Assembly: GCF_018614035.1 (NCBI RefSeq)
Contig: NZ_JAGGPA010000009.1
Location: 62,001 to 126,000 of the forward strand
DNA from: Streptomyces sp. ISL-96
Lineage (GTDB): Bacteria; Actinomycetota; Actinomycetes; Streptomycetales; Streptomycetaceae
Direction: 5' to 3'
DNA: 64,000 bases
The notes under the pieces were generated by a model. The model was not told where the DNA came from. It did no database searches and saw nothing but the letters and a program-made list of their open reading frames with translations. Made by a program: the position numbers and the translations under genes. This document shows positions 1 through 7,456 of the stretch, piece by piece (position 1 is the stretch's first letter; the number at the start of each line of letters is the position of its first letter).

Positions 1-135
1 CGATCTGTGGCCGGTCTGCGGGCCTGGTTCGGCGGGTTCGTCGAGGGCGTGTACACGTCGTGCGGCGAGCGGCGGCCCATACGCTGGCGCACGGTGTGGC
101 GCATGAGCCGTCTGGGGCGACCGCCGGTGATCTAA
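1..135 (+). CDS. C-terminal fragment of an unidentified protein (cut by window edge)
   Basis: Frame 1 is open from the first base to a TAA at 133-135 and gives 44 residues, rich in Arg and ending RLGRPPVI. No family was recognised. The start lies outside the window. The open frame that follows directly in the same frame belongs to a different type of protein, so the TAA may also be a truncation point. Confidence 0.35.
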   Translation, partial: RSVAGLRAWFGGFVEGVYTSCGERRPIRWRTVWRMSRLGRPPVI

Positions 136-741
136 CCGGCGCGGCTTGTCTCCCGTAGCCAGTCCGGTACGGACGGCGGGGTCTTCTGGTATCGGGCCGT
201 CGCCGTACGGCTGGCGGAGAAGTGCGTCGAACAGGCCAAGCACCTGTCCGACCCGCGTGCCGTCTCGTACTACCAGACCACGTTGGCGGATGCCGCTGCC
301 CACGACGGCGACCACGCCACCGCCACCCGAGCTCTCGGCGCCTCGCAGACCGCCATCGAACGCTCCGGCCTTGCGCCGGGCGAGTCGTGGGCCTCGCACT
401 TCGACATCGGCCGGTGGGCCCACCACTCGGGGATGATCCTGGCTCAGCTGGGGGACTTCAACGGGGCGTCCGAGCACCTGCACCAGGCCCTCGAAATCCA
501 CGGCCTCGACCGCCGCCGCAGTCGCGCGATCGTCCTGGCCGACCTCGGCCAGGTCCAGCTCCGCCAAGGAGACCCGGACGCCGCCTTCGCCACCTGGGGC
601 GACTTCGTGGTGTGCGCGGAGGGAATCAAGTCGGTCAAGGTCCACGACGCGGCCCAGGACATGCACGCCCGCCTCAGGCTATACGAGAGCGTTGCCGAAG
701 CCCAGGAACTCCGCGACCGTGCCGCACGGTTGGTGCTGTGA
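136..741 (+). pseudogene. 5'-truncated TPR-type regulator remnant
   Basis: The frame is open from just after the TAA at 133-135 to TGA at 739-741, about 201 codons, but the first possible start is a TTG at 283. The translation before that TTG is already helical TPR-like sequence (RLAEKCVEQAKHLSD), followed by repeated helix pairs such as ASEHLHQALEIHGLD and AFATWGDFVVCAEG. This resembles the C-terminal TPR array of Streptomyces XRE-type regulators, which normally follows an N-terminal helix-turn-helix that is missing here. I read it as the 3' remnant of a broken gene. Alternatively a short 152-residue protein starts at TTG 283, but I see no ribosome-binding site for it. Confidence 0.5.
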
Positions 742-1033
742 ATATCTGGAGCGAAATGGCTGTTTCGGCCGGATCGTAACTGCCGCGACCCGGTGGGCCG
801 CGACCCGGTGTTCCGCGACGCAAAACACTTAAAAACTTGAGAGAAAGGAACCTTCCCAGCCCATCCCGTCTTTCATCACCCACACGGGTGATTGAGCGAA
901 TTCGGGTGTGATGCGAGGGAGTTGGCGGGCTAGTGTGCTGCCGCAGCAGACAACTCCAGAGACTTTGACGGCCACCGGCCGGGACGGCAATCCCGACCGG
1001 GGCCTCACCACCCAGGAAGTCGAGACCTTCCCC
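742..1033. other. intergenic region with a hairpin and short direct repeat
   Basis: This gap precedes the helix-turn-helix gene. It contains a 13-bp direct repeat (CCGCGACCCGGTG at 783-795 and 798-810), an unusually AT-rich patch around 822-850, and a small hairpin with arms ATCACCC / GGGTGAT at 875-892. The GTG at 908 and ATG at 911 are in frame with the next gene, but residues encoded there do not look conserved. Promoter function is inferred from position only. Confidence 0.4.
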
Positions 1034-2035
1034 ATGGCTGAGAAGAACCTTAGCGCGCCCGCGCGCTCCCGGTCCGGCGGTTCCGTCGCCGGCGTCCGGC
1101 ACATCAAGTTCCGGCACACGGAACGCTTCACCGTGCTCGGCAACCACCTCACCCAGCACCCCGACCTGTCGCTGACCGCGATCGGCCTCGCCGCGCACAT
1201 TCAGTCGCTGCCCGACGGGATCCGGATCGGCATCAAGGAGCTGGCGAAGAAATTCGCCGAGAGCGAGGCGCGGATCGCCGCCGCGCTGCGGGAGTTGGGT
1301 GCGTACGGCTATCTCGTGCGGTCCAAGGAGCGGACCGCCTCAGGGACGGTCGTGACCCGCACGGTCTTCTACGACAATCCGACGGCCGGGGTGCGGGCCG
1401 CCGTCGCGGACCTTGCCTGCGAGGCCGGGGAGCCGCCGGCCGATCCTCCGGCTGTGGAGGCGGCGGAGGGGCAGCCTCCGGTAGCCGCTCCGCCGCTCGT
1501 CGTGGATGTGGATGTGGATGTGGAGATGGGACCCCCGGCCATGGACACGGCCAAAACCCAGTTGCCGCTTCCCGTGCCTAAGTCCGAGCCCACTGCCGAA
1601 ATCCACCGCACCGCCGCCGACCTTCTCGCGGGGCTCCGTGGCGTCGACCCCCGGCTCAGGCTCGCCCAGGCGGAGGTGCATCGGCTCGCGCCCGCCGTCG
1701 CCGCCTGGCTGGAGCGGGGCCTCAGCGTTACCGACGTACGCCGTGCGCTGCTGGAACGGTTGCCCGACGAGCCCATCCGTCATCCCGCCGGGCTCGTCGG
1801 GCACCGGCTGGCCGTACTGTTGCCGCCACCGCTCCCCGCCACGGCGGCGACGCGTTCCTTTTACGCCCTGCCACCCGTCCGCCGCGCCCCCTTCCAGACC
1901 TGCGACGGCTGCGAGCGTGCCTTCCGGTCCGAGAAGCGCGGCGAGAGGTGCCAGGACTGCCGCTTCGAGGGCGAGGGCGACGGTGAGGACGAGGCGCGGA
2001 TCCGTGCCGTCATCGCGGCCGCCCTTGCCGCCTAG
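1034..2035 (+). CDS. Helix-turn-helix DNA-binding protein with C-terminal zinc-ribbon
   Basis: 333 residues. The N-terminal third (GNHLTQHPDLSLTAIGL, then IGIKELAKKFAESEARIAAALREL) is the winged-helix core found in a large Streptomyces family often annotated simply as helix-turn-helix protein. A variable acidic/proline-rich middle (about residues 125-180) follows. The C-terminus carries four cysteines in CDGCERAF...CQDC, a likely zinc ribbon. The family is known mostly from genomes and its role is unclear; DNA binding is inferred. I chose ATG 1034 because the MAEKN start matches where the conserved part begins; an in-frame GTG at 908 would add 42 residues of no recognisable character. It converges on the amidase with only 7 bases between stop codons. 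Confidence 0.75.
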   Translation: MAEKNLSAPARSRSGGSVAGVRHIKFRHTERFTVLGNHLTQHPDLSLTAIGLAAHIQSLPDGIRIGIKELAKKFAESEARIAAALRELGAYGYLVRSKERTASGTVVTRTVFYDNPTAGVRAAVADLACEAGEPPADPPAVEAAEGQPPVAAPPLVVDVDVDVEMGPPAMDTAKTQLPLPVPKSEPTAEIHRTAADLLAGLRGVDPRLRLAQAEVHRLAPAVAAWLERGLSVTDVRRALLERLPDEPIRHPAGLVGHRLAVLLPPPLPATAATRSFYALPPVRRAPFQTCDGCERAFRSEKRGERCQDCRFEGEGDGEDEARIRAVIAAALAA

Positions 2036-2042
2036 CGTGCGC

Positions 2043-3425
2043 CTACGCCGTCACCCCCGCCCCGTACAGCGCGTGCGCCGCGCGCAGCACCAGGTCGTCG
2101 CGGTGGCGCGCCGCCACCACCTGCAACCCGACCGGCAGCCCGTCGGCGTCCGTCCCGCAGGGCACGCTCGCCGCGGGCTGCTGGGTGAGGTTGAAGGGGT
2201 ACGTGAACGGGGTCCAGCCGGTCCAGCGGCGGTGGCCCGATCCCCTGGGCACCTCCGCGCCCCCCTCGAACGCGGTGATCGGCAAGGTGGGCGTGACCAG
2301 CAGGTCGTACGCCGAGTGGAAGCGCCCCATGCGCCGGCCGAGATCCATGCGGACATCGACGGCCGCCAGATAGTCCAGCGCGCTGTACCGCGCCCCCATC
2401 CCCGCGATCTCCCGCAGGCCCGGATCCAGCAGCTCCCGCTGCTCCTTCCCGAAGTGCTGCACCACCCGCGCCGCCCCGCTGAACCACAGCGTGTGGAAGG
2501 CCTCCACCGGGTCCGCGAAGTCGGGGTCCGCCTCTTCGACGTACGCTCCCGCCTCGGCCAGCGCCCCCACCGCCGCACGCACCGCCGCCGCCACCTCCGG
2601 CCGTACCGCCACCTGCCCGCCGAAGGACGGCGAGTACGCCACCCGAAGCCCCTTCACCCCACCCTCCAGGGCCGCGGTCATGCTCCCGCCGCCCGGCGCC
2701 AGCTGCGACCAGTCGCGCCAGTCCGGCCCGCTGATGACGTCCATCAGCAGCGCCGCGTCCGCCGCGTCCCGCGTCATCGGGCCCACGTGCGCGAGTGTCC
2801 CGAACGGGCTCGACGGATACAGCGGCACGCGCCCGTACGTCGGTTTCAGCCCGAAGATCCCGCAGAAGGACGCCGGGATACGGACCGACCCCCCACCGTC
2901 CGTGCCGAGCGACAGCGCCCCCGCCCCCAGCGCCACTGCCGCAGCGCTGCCGCCGCTGGAGCCGCCCGCCGTGCGCGACGGATCGTACGGATTGCCGGTC
3001 ACACCACTCAGCGGCGAGTCGGTCACACCCTTCCACCCGAACTCGGGCGTGGTCGTCTTGCCGAGGAACACCGCGCCGTGCTCCCGCAGCCGCGCGACGG
3101 ACGGCGCGTCCTCGTCCCAGTCACCTGCCGCCCGTACGGCCCTGGAGCCCCGCAGCGTCGGCCCGCCCCGCATCAGCAGGATGTCCTTCACCGAGACCGG
3201 CACCCCGTCGACCAGACCCTGCGGTTCCTTCCTCCGCCACCGCGCGGCGGAGTCCTCCGCCTGCGCGAGGGCCTCTTCCGTGTCGACCCGGACGAAGGCG
3301 TTGACGAGCGGCTGTACGGCTTCGATCCGGGCCAGGGCGGCGCGGGTCGCATCGACGGGGGAGAACTCACCTTTCTCGTACCCGGCCAGCAGTTGTCGGG
3401 CGGTCAGTGCGCTCAGGTCAGTCAT
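2043..3425 (-). CDS. Amidase signature family hydrolase
   Basis: 460 residues, normal length for amidase-signature enzymes that hydrolyse carboxamides. The catalytic triad is visible: Lys80 in GVPVSVKD, the cis-Ser in the glycine/serine-rich GGSSGGS around 154-160, and the nucleophilic Ser180 in GTDGGGSVRIPA. ATG at 3425 is chosen because MTDLSALTARQLL is the usual family start; a longer frame reaches 3548 but reads through the neighbouring gene. Its start overlaps the end of the dehydrogenase gene by 8 bases, so the two are co-transcribed and probably translationally coupled. The substrate is unknown. With a hydroxyacid dehydrogenase and maleate-isomerase-like proteins next door, a small dicarboxylic monoamide is a reasonable guess only. 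Confidence 0.88.
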   Translation of the reverse strand: MTDLSALTARQLLAGYEKGEFSPVDATRAALARIEAVQPLVNAFVRVDTEEALAQAEDSAARWRRKEPQGLVDGVPVSVKDILLMRGGPTLRGSRAVRAAGDWDEDAPSVARLREHGAVFLGKTTTPEFGWKGVTDSPLSGVTGNPYDPSRTAGGSSGGSAAAVALGAGALSLGTDGGGSVRIPASFCGIFGLKPTYGRVPLYPSSPFGTLAHVGPMTRDAADAALLMDVISGPDWRDWSQLAPGGGSMTAALEGGVKGLRVAYSPSFGGQVAVRPEVAAAVRAAVGALAEAGAYVEEADPDFADPVEAFHTLWFSGAARVVQHFGKEQRELLDPGLREIAGMGARYSALDYLAAVDVRMDLGRRMGRFHSAYDLLVTPTLPITAFEGGAEVPRGSGHRRWTGWTPFTYPFNLTQQPAASVPCGTDADGLPVGLQVVAARHRDDLVLRAAHALYGAGVTA

Positions 3426-4368
3426 GCATGGGGACGTACCCACGTTTCTTGTCCACCACGTTCGGCAGAGGGCTTCCGGAGGCCCAAAGTTCATACAATT
3501 CAACGAATTGCGCGCCCAGCTCGTCGCGCCACCCGACCGTGTCCCCACTCATGTGCGGGGACACGATCAGCCCGGGCACATCCCACAGCGGGCTGTCCGG
3601 CGGCAGCGGCTCCTCGCCGAACACGTCGAGCGCCGCGCCCGCGATCCACCGCTTCCGGAGGGCCGCGACGAGGTCGTCCTCAACGACGAGCGGGCCGCGC
3701 CCCACATTGATGAAGCGGGCCGACGGTGGCATTACGCCGAATGCCGCCGCGTCGAACATCCCGCGCGTCGCGTCGGTCAGCGGCGCCGCGCACACCACCC
3801 AGTCGGCGCGTGAGAGCAACGGGGTCAGCTCGTGCGCGCCGTGCACGCCGGGGCGCGCGGTTCGACCGACCACAGCGGTCACAACCCCGATAGCCTGGAG
3901 GTGGCGCGCGATCTCCCGCCCGATGGGCCCGGAACCCACGATCACCGCTCTGCTCCCCGCCACGCGCAGGGTCTCCCGGTGGCGCCAGCGCCGCTGCCGC
4001 TGGAGCTCCAGCGTGCTGGGCAGGTCCTTCGCCATGGCGATGACCAGCCCCGATACGTACTCGGCGATGGGCAGATCGAAGATCCCGCGGGCGTTGGTCA
4101 CCACCGTGTCCGACGCGACCAGTTCAGGGCACATGAGGTGGTCGACGCCGGCGCTGGCGGTGTGCACCCAGCGCGGCCGGGGTCCGTCGCCGGGCCACGC
4201 ACGGCGTACCGCGTCGGAGGTGAAGTCCCAGACCAGAAGTACATCGGCGAGCGGCAGTTGACGGGCGAGCGTGGACTCGTCACCGTGCAGAATGCGGGCC
4301 CGTCCGGCCAGCCGGCCCAGGCGGGGCGGCGGGTCGGCGTCGAGGACAAGAAGGGTCTCTTCGGACAT
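3418..4368 (-). CDS. D-2-hydroxyacid dehydrogenase (NAD-dependent)
   Basis: 316 residues. The C-terminal two thirds form the NAD-binding domain with VIVGSGPIGREIARHLQAIG (GxGxxG type, about 150-170). The family catalytic residues are in NVGRGPLV (Arg), DVFGEEPLP (Glu) and SPHMSGDT (His). Enzymes of this family interconvert 2-keto acids and D-2-hydroxy acids. Start ATG 4368 (MSEETLLVLDAD) is preferred over an upstream frame start at 4434, which lies inside the divergent promoter region. It is the first gene of a two-gene unit with the amidase and is transcribed away from the maleate-isomerase-like pair. It could act on any 2-keto acid; substrate specificity cannot be read from the sequence. 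Confidence 0.88.
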   Translation of the reverse strand: MSEETLLVLDADPPPRLGRLAGRARILHGDESTLARQLPLADVLLVWDFTSDAVRRAWPGDGPRPRWVHTASAGVDHLMCPELVASDTVVTNARGIFDLPIAEYVSGLVIAMAKDLPSTLELQRQRRWRHRETLRVAGSRAVIVGSGPIGREIARHLQAIGVVTAVVGRTARPGVHGAHELTPLLSRADWVVCAAPLTDATRGMFDAAAFGVMPPSARFINVGRGPLVVEDDLVAALRKRWIAGAALDVFGEEPLPPDSPLWDVPGLIVSPHMSGDTVGWRDELGAQFVELYELWASGSPLPNVVDKKRGYVPMHD

Positions 4369-4396
4369 GGAGGCGAAACCCCTTCGACACGTCTGA

Positions 4397-4420
4397 GATG
4401 TACGGATTGATGTACGGATT
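4397..4420. repeat. Perfect tandem 12-bp repeat in divergent promoter region
   Basis: The unit GATGTACGGATT occurs twice back to back (4397-4408 and 4409-4420) between the divergently transcribed dehydrogenase and racemase-type genes. A tandem 12-bp direct repeat, about one helical turn per copy, is a plausible operator for a regulator of both units. No regulator gene lies beside it, so this is inference from position. Confidence 0.6.
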
Positions 4421-4474
4421 GACCACGCTCGCACCCGAACCTACGGTCGTCAACACACGCACCTGGGGGCCGCA

Positions 4475-5293
4475 TTGGACATCTCCTTCCTCGGCGGACC
4501 AAGGCCACAACGCGGCGTAGGCGTCGTGGCCCCCTTCGACTTCGCGCTGGACCGGGAACTGTGGCGCTGGGTCCCCGACGAAATCTCGCTGCACCTCACC
4601 CGGACCCCCTTCGTTCCCGTCGAGGTCAGCCTCGACCTGGCCCGGCTCGTCAGCGAGCACGAGACGCTGCGCGAGGCGGTGCGGGCGCTTACCGCGGTGG
4701 CGCCCGAAGTCGTCGCGTACGCCTGTACGTCGGGGAGCTTCGTCGGCGGAGTGGCCGGCGAACGCGCCATGTGCACGGCGATGACCCAGGCCGGGGAGCT
4801 GCCCGCGGTCACCACGTCGGGCGCGCTGCTCGACGCCCTCGGCGAGATGGGGGCGCGGCGGATCGCGCTCGTCACCCCGTACACCGAATCAGTGACGAGC
4901 TCGCTGGAGGAATATCTCGGGCAGGCGGGGATAGCGGTCACTGGACGCGCTTTCCTCGGACTGACCAGTCACATCTGGAAGGTCCCCTACCGGGATGTGG
5001 TCGACATGGCCCGACAGGCGGTGGTGGGGGCGGCCGACTGCCTCTTCATCAGCTGTACGAATCTTCCGACGTACGACGTGATTCCGCAGCTGGAGGCGGA
5101 GCTGCGGATGCCGGTGCTCTCCGCGAACCAGGTCACGATGTGGTCCGCGCTGCGGCGGATCGGGGCGTGCGCCGTGGGGCCGTACCAGCAGCTGCTGATC
5201 GACGAGGCGGCGCGCACCCAGGCGCAGGCGCAGGGGCAGGCGCGGGAAGAGCCAGAGCCCCAGCGGCCCCGGCAACAGGAAGGATGGTCATGA
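4475..5293 (+). CDS. Maleate isomerase / arylmalonate decarboxylase family protein 1
   Basis: 272 residues, Asp/Glu racemase superfamily. Two cysteines sit in the positions expected for maleate cis-trans isomerases: Cys84 in YACTSGSF and Cys194 in FISCTNLPTY. In that family the first attacks the double bond and the second assists. The start is TTG 4475, 4 bases after a GGGGG-type ribosome-binding site; no ATG is available. The last about 25 residues are a Gln/Arg-rich tail not typical of the family. The stop overlaps the next start as ATGA, so the two paralogues are translationally coupled. Role: probably isomerisation or decarboxylation of a small dicarboxylate in the same pathway as the divergent amidase/dehydrogenase. 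Confidence 0.8.
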   Translation: MDISFLGGPRPQRGVGVVAPFDFALDRELWRWVPDEISLHLTRTPFVPVEVSLDLARLVSEHETLREAVRALTAVAPEVVAYACTSGSFVGGVAGERAMCTAMTQAGELPAVTTSGALLDALGEMGARRIALVTPYTESVTSSLEEYLGQAGIAVTGRAFLGLTSHIWKVPYRDVVDMARQAVVGAADCLFISCTNLPTYDVIPQLEAELRMPVLSANQVTMWSALRRIGACAVGPYQQLLIDEAARTQAQAQGQAREEPEPQRPRQQEGWS

Positions 5294-6012
5294 CAGCGGT
5301 CGGGTTTCTCTACCCAGGTCACTCCGCGGAGGACGACTACCCGCGGATCGAGATGCTGCTGCTGGACAGCGATGTGCGGCTGTACGTCGTCCACACCGAC
5401 ATCGGTGAGGACGCGCACCGGGTCGACGCCCTCCTGGAGATGGGCTCGCCGGCGCGTCTTGCGGCCAAGGTGGAGGAACTGCGGCTGGCGGGCGCGGAGG
5501 CGGTGGTGTGGGCCTGCACGAGCGGCAGCTTCGTCTTCGGCTGGGACGGCGCGCACGAACAGGTCCGGTCATTGGCGCGGGCGGCGGGCCTGCCGGCGTC
5601 CAGCACGTCGTTCGCGTTCGCCCACGCGGTACGGGAGGTGGGGGCGGCCCGGGTCGCGGTCGCGGCGACGTACCCCGACGACGTGGCGGCGTACTTCACC
5701 GACTTCCTCAAGGCGGCAGGCATCGAGGTGGTCGCGGCGCGCGGCAGCGGCATCATCACGGCGGCCGAGGTGGGCAGGTGGGGCCGGGAGGAGGTCCTGG
5801 AGCTGGCCCGCGCGGGCGACCATCCGGACGCGGAGGCGGTGCTGCTGCCGGATACGGCGCTGCATACGGCGGCGTACATCCCGGAGCTGGAGGAGGCGCT
5901 GGGCAAGCCGGTCCTCACGGCGAACCAGGTCACGGTGTGGGAGGGCTTGCGGCTGGCGGGCCGCCGGGCCCGCTCAAAGCGCCTGGGCACGCTGTTCGCC
6001 ACCCGGGAGTAG
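5290..6012 (+). CDS. Maleate isomerase / arylmalonate decarboxylase family protein 2 (second Cys missing)
   Basis: 240 residues, paralogue of the preceding gene. The first active-site cysteine is present (Cys76 in VWACTSGSF), but at the place of the second cysteine the protein reads LLPDTALHT, with Asp188 instead. A one-cysteine arrangement is known for arylmalonate decarboxylase, although there it is the other cysteine that is kept, so the chemistry may differ from protein 1 or the protein may serve as a partner subunit. Start ATG 5290 has AGGAAGG seven bases upstream; an ATG at 5284 is also in frame. The two proteins may form a heteromer, which is inference from coupling. Confidence 0.78.
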   Translation: MTAVGFLYPGHSAEDDYPRIEMLLLDSDVRLYVVHTDIGEDAHRVDALLEMGSPARLAAKVEELRLAGAEAVVWACTSGSFVFGWDGAHEQVRSLARAAGLPASSTSFAFAHAVREVGAARVAVAATYPDDVAAYFTDFLKAAGIEVVAARGSGIITAAEVGRWGREEVLELARAGDHPDAEAVLLPDTALHTAAYIPELEEALGKPVLTANQVTVWEGLRLAGRRARSKRLGTLFATRE

Positions 6013-6030
6013 CCGCCTGCGGCGGGCCTC

Positions 6031-6262
6031 TGGGGGCGCTGCCCCAGGCCCTGGTCCTCAATCGCCGGACGGGCTGGAGTGGCCAGGGCAGGCCGAGCAA
6101 CTGGGGCTCCGCCCCAGACCCCGCTCCTCAAACGCCGGAGGGGCTGGAGTTGCCCAGGGGACTCATCCGAGCTGAGGGCTTCGCCCCAGCTCGGACGTTG
6201 CCGCGCTCCGTGCATTGCCGCGCTCTGGGACTCCAGTTCAGCAAAATCCAGCCCGTCCGGCG
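6031..6262. repeat. Cluster of Streptomyces-type intergenic repeat copies
   Basis: The gap after the racemase pair holds two near-identical units: a small palindrome of the type GGGGCnCnGCCCC followed by TCCTCAA(T/A)CGCCGGA(C/G)GGGCTGG. One lies at 6031-6079, the second at 6101-6152. A partial third palindrome is at 6173-6193, and an inverted partial copy (CCAGCCCGTCCGGCG) at 6248-6262. A further partial copy is at 18413-18436. Such units are common between Streptomyces genes; here they may also act as terminators for the upstream operon. Confidence 0.7.
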
Positions 6263-6370
6263 CAGGCGATCCGGGCCGCCCCACCCCGGGGAATAACCGG
6301 AGCCCCCCTCCTGTTGGCGCACTCGGTGCACGCACCGCACCGCACGCACACACCCCAGGAGGAACCACCG

Positions 6371-7432
6371 GTGGACGCGATCCGAGGCACGGCGAGCGGA
6401 AGCGCGCCAGTACCCCTTTCCGTACTCGACCTGGCCACAGTCGGCCACGGCACCACCGCCACCGACGCCCTGCGCACCAGCGTCGCCATCGCCCGCCAGG
6501 CCGAGACCCGCGGCTTCCACCGCTACTGGGTCGCCGAGCACCACTCCATGCCCGGCGTCGCCAGCTCCTCCCCGGCAGTGATCCTGGCCCACATCGCCGC
6601 CCACACCGACCGCATCCGCCTCGGCTCCGGCGGTGTCATGCTGCCCAACCACGCACCGCTGGTCATCGCCGAACAGTTCGGCACCCTCGAAGCCTTCGCC
6701 CCCGGCCGCGTCGACCTGGGCCTCGGCCGCGCCCCCGGCACGGACGGCGCCACCGCAGCCGCACTCCGCCGCGGCGAACGACGCAACGAAGGCGCCGACG
6801 ACTTCCCCCAGCAGCTCGCCGAGCTGACCCGCTTCCTCGACGACGACTTCCCGGACGGCCACCCCTACGCCCGCATCCACGCGGTCCCCGGCCCCGTCCA
6901 GGGCCCCGCCGCCCGCCCCCCGATCTGGCTGCTCGGATCCTCCGGCTTCAGTGCCCGCCTCGCCGCCACTCTCGGCCTGCCGTTCGCCTTCGCCCACCAC
7001 TTCTCGGCGCAGAACACCATCCCGGCGCTCGACCTCTACCGCGAGTCGTTCCGCCCCTCGGCCGTCCTCGACGCCCCGTACGCCCTCATCGGCGTATCGG
7101 CGCTCGCCTCGGACGACGAGAAGGAGGCCCGCCGTCAGGTCCTCACCGGCGCCCTGTCGATGGTCCGCCTGCGCACCGGCCGCCCCGGACTGATCCCGAC
7201 GCCCGAAGAGGCGGCGGCGTACAACTTCAGCTCCCTGGAGCGCGAGTTCGTCGACAGCTGGCTCGGCAACGTCGTCCACGGGACCCCGTACGAGGTCCGC
7301 ACCGGCCTCGACGACCTGGCCAAGCGCACCGGCGCGGACGAGCTGATGATCACGGCGAACGCCCACGGCGGCGACGCCCGCCTGCGCTCGTACGAACTCA
7401 TCGCGGACGCGTACGGCCTGCCCAGGGCGTAA
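6371..7432 (+). CDS. LLM-class flavin-dependent oxidoreductase (luciferase-like monooxygenase)
   Basis: 353 residues with the luciferase-like TIM-barrel signature: SVLDLATVG at the start, HRYWVAEHHSMPGVASSSP (about 50-70), IRLGSGGVMLPNHAP and LGRAPGTDG, then PPIWLLGSSGFSARLAA. These match the bacterial-luciferase-like group (YhbW/MsnO8 type) that uses reduced FMN and oxygen. Start GTG 6371 has AGGAGG eight bases upstream; the ATG-lacking 5' extension to 6215 runs through repeat sequence. Its substrate is unknown. It stands alone and converges with the c-di-GMP gene. Confidence 0.88.
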   Translation: MDAIRGTASGSAPVPLSVLDLATVGHGTTATDALRTSVAIARQAETRGFHRYWVAEHHSMPGVASSSPAVILAHIAAHTDRIRLGSGGVMLPNHAPLVIAEQFGTLEAFAPGRVDLGLGRAPGTDGATAAALRRGERRNEGADDFPQQLAELTRFLDDDFPDGHPYARIHAVPGPVQGPAARPPIWLLGSSGFSARLAATLGLPFAFAHHFSAQNTIPALDLYRESFRPSAVLDAPYALIGVSALASDDEKEARRQVLTGALSMVRLRTGRPGLIPTPEEAAAYNFSSLEREFVDSWLGNVVHGTPYEVRTGLDDLAKRTGADELMITANAHGGDARLRSYELIADAYGLPRA

Positions 7433-7456
7433 CGCGTAACCGCCCGGCGATCGCCG

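Noticed and set aside
1506..3710. Long plus-strand open frame of 734 codons
   Set aside because: Arg/Pro/Ala-rich translation with no domain; it runs antisense through the amidase and across the helix-turn-helix gene, a shadow due to high GC.
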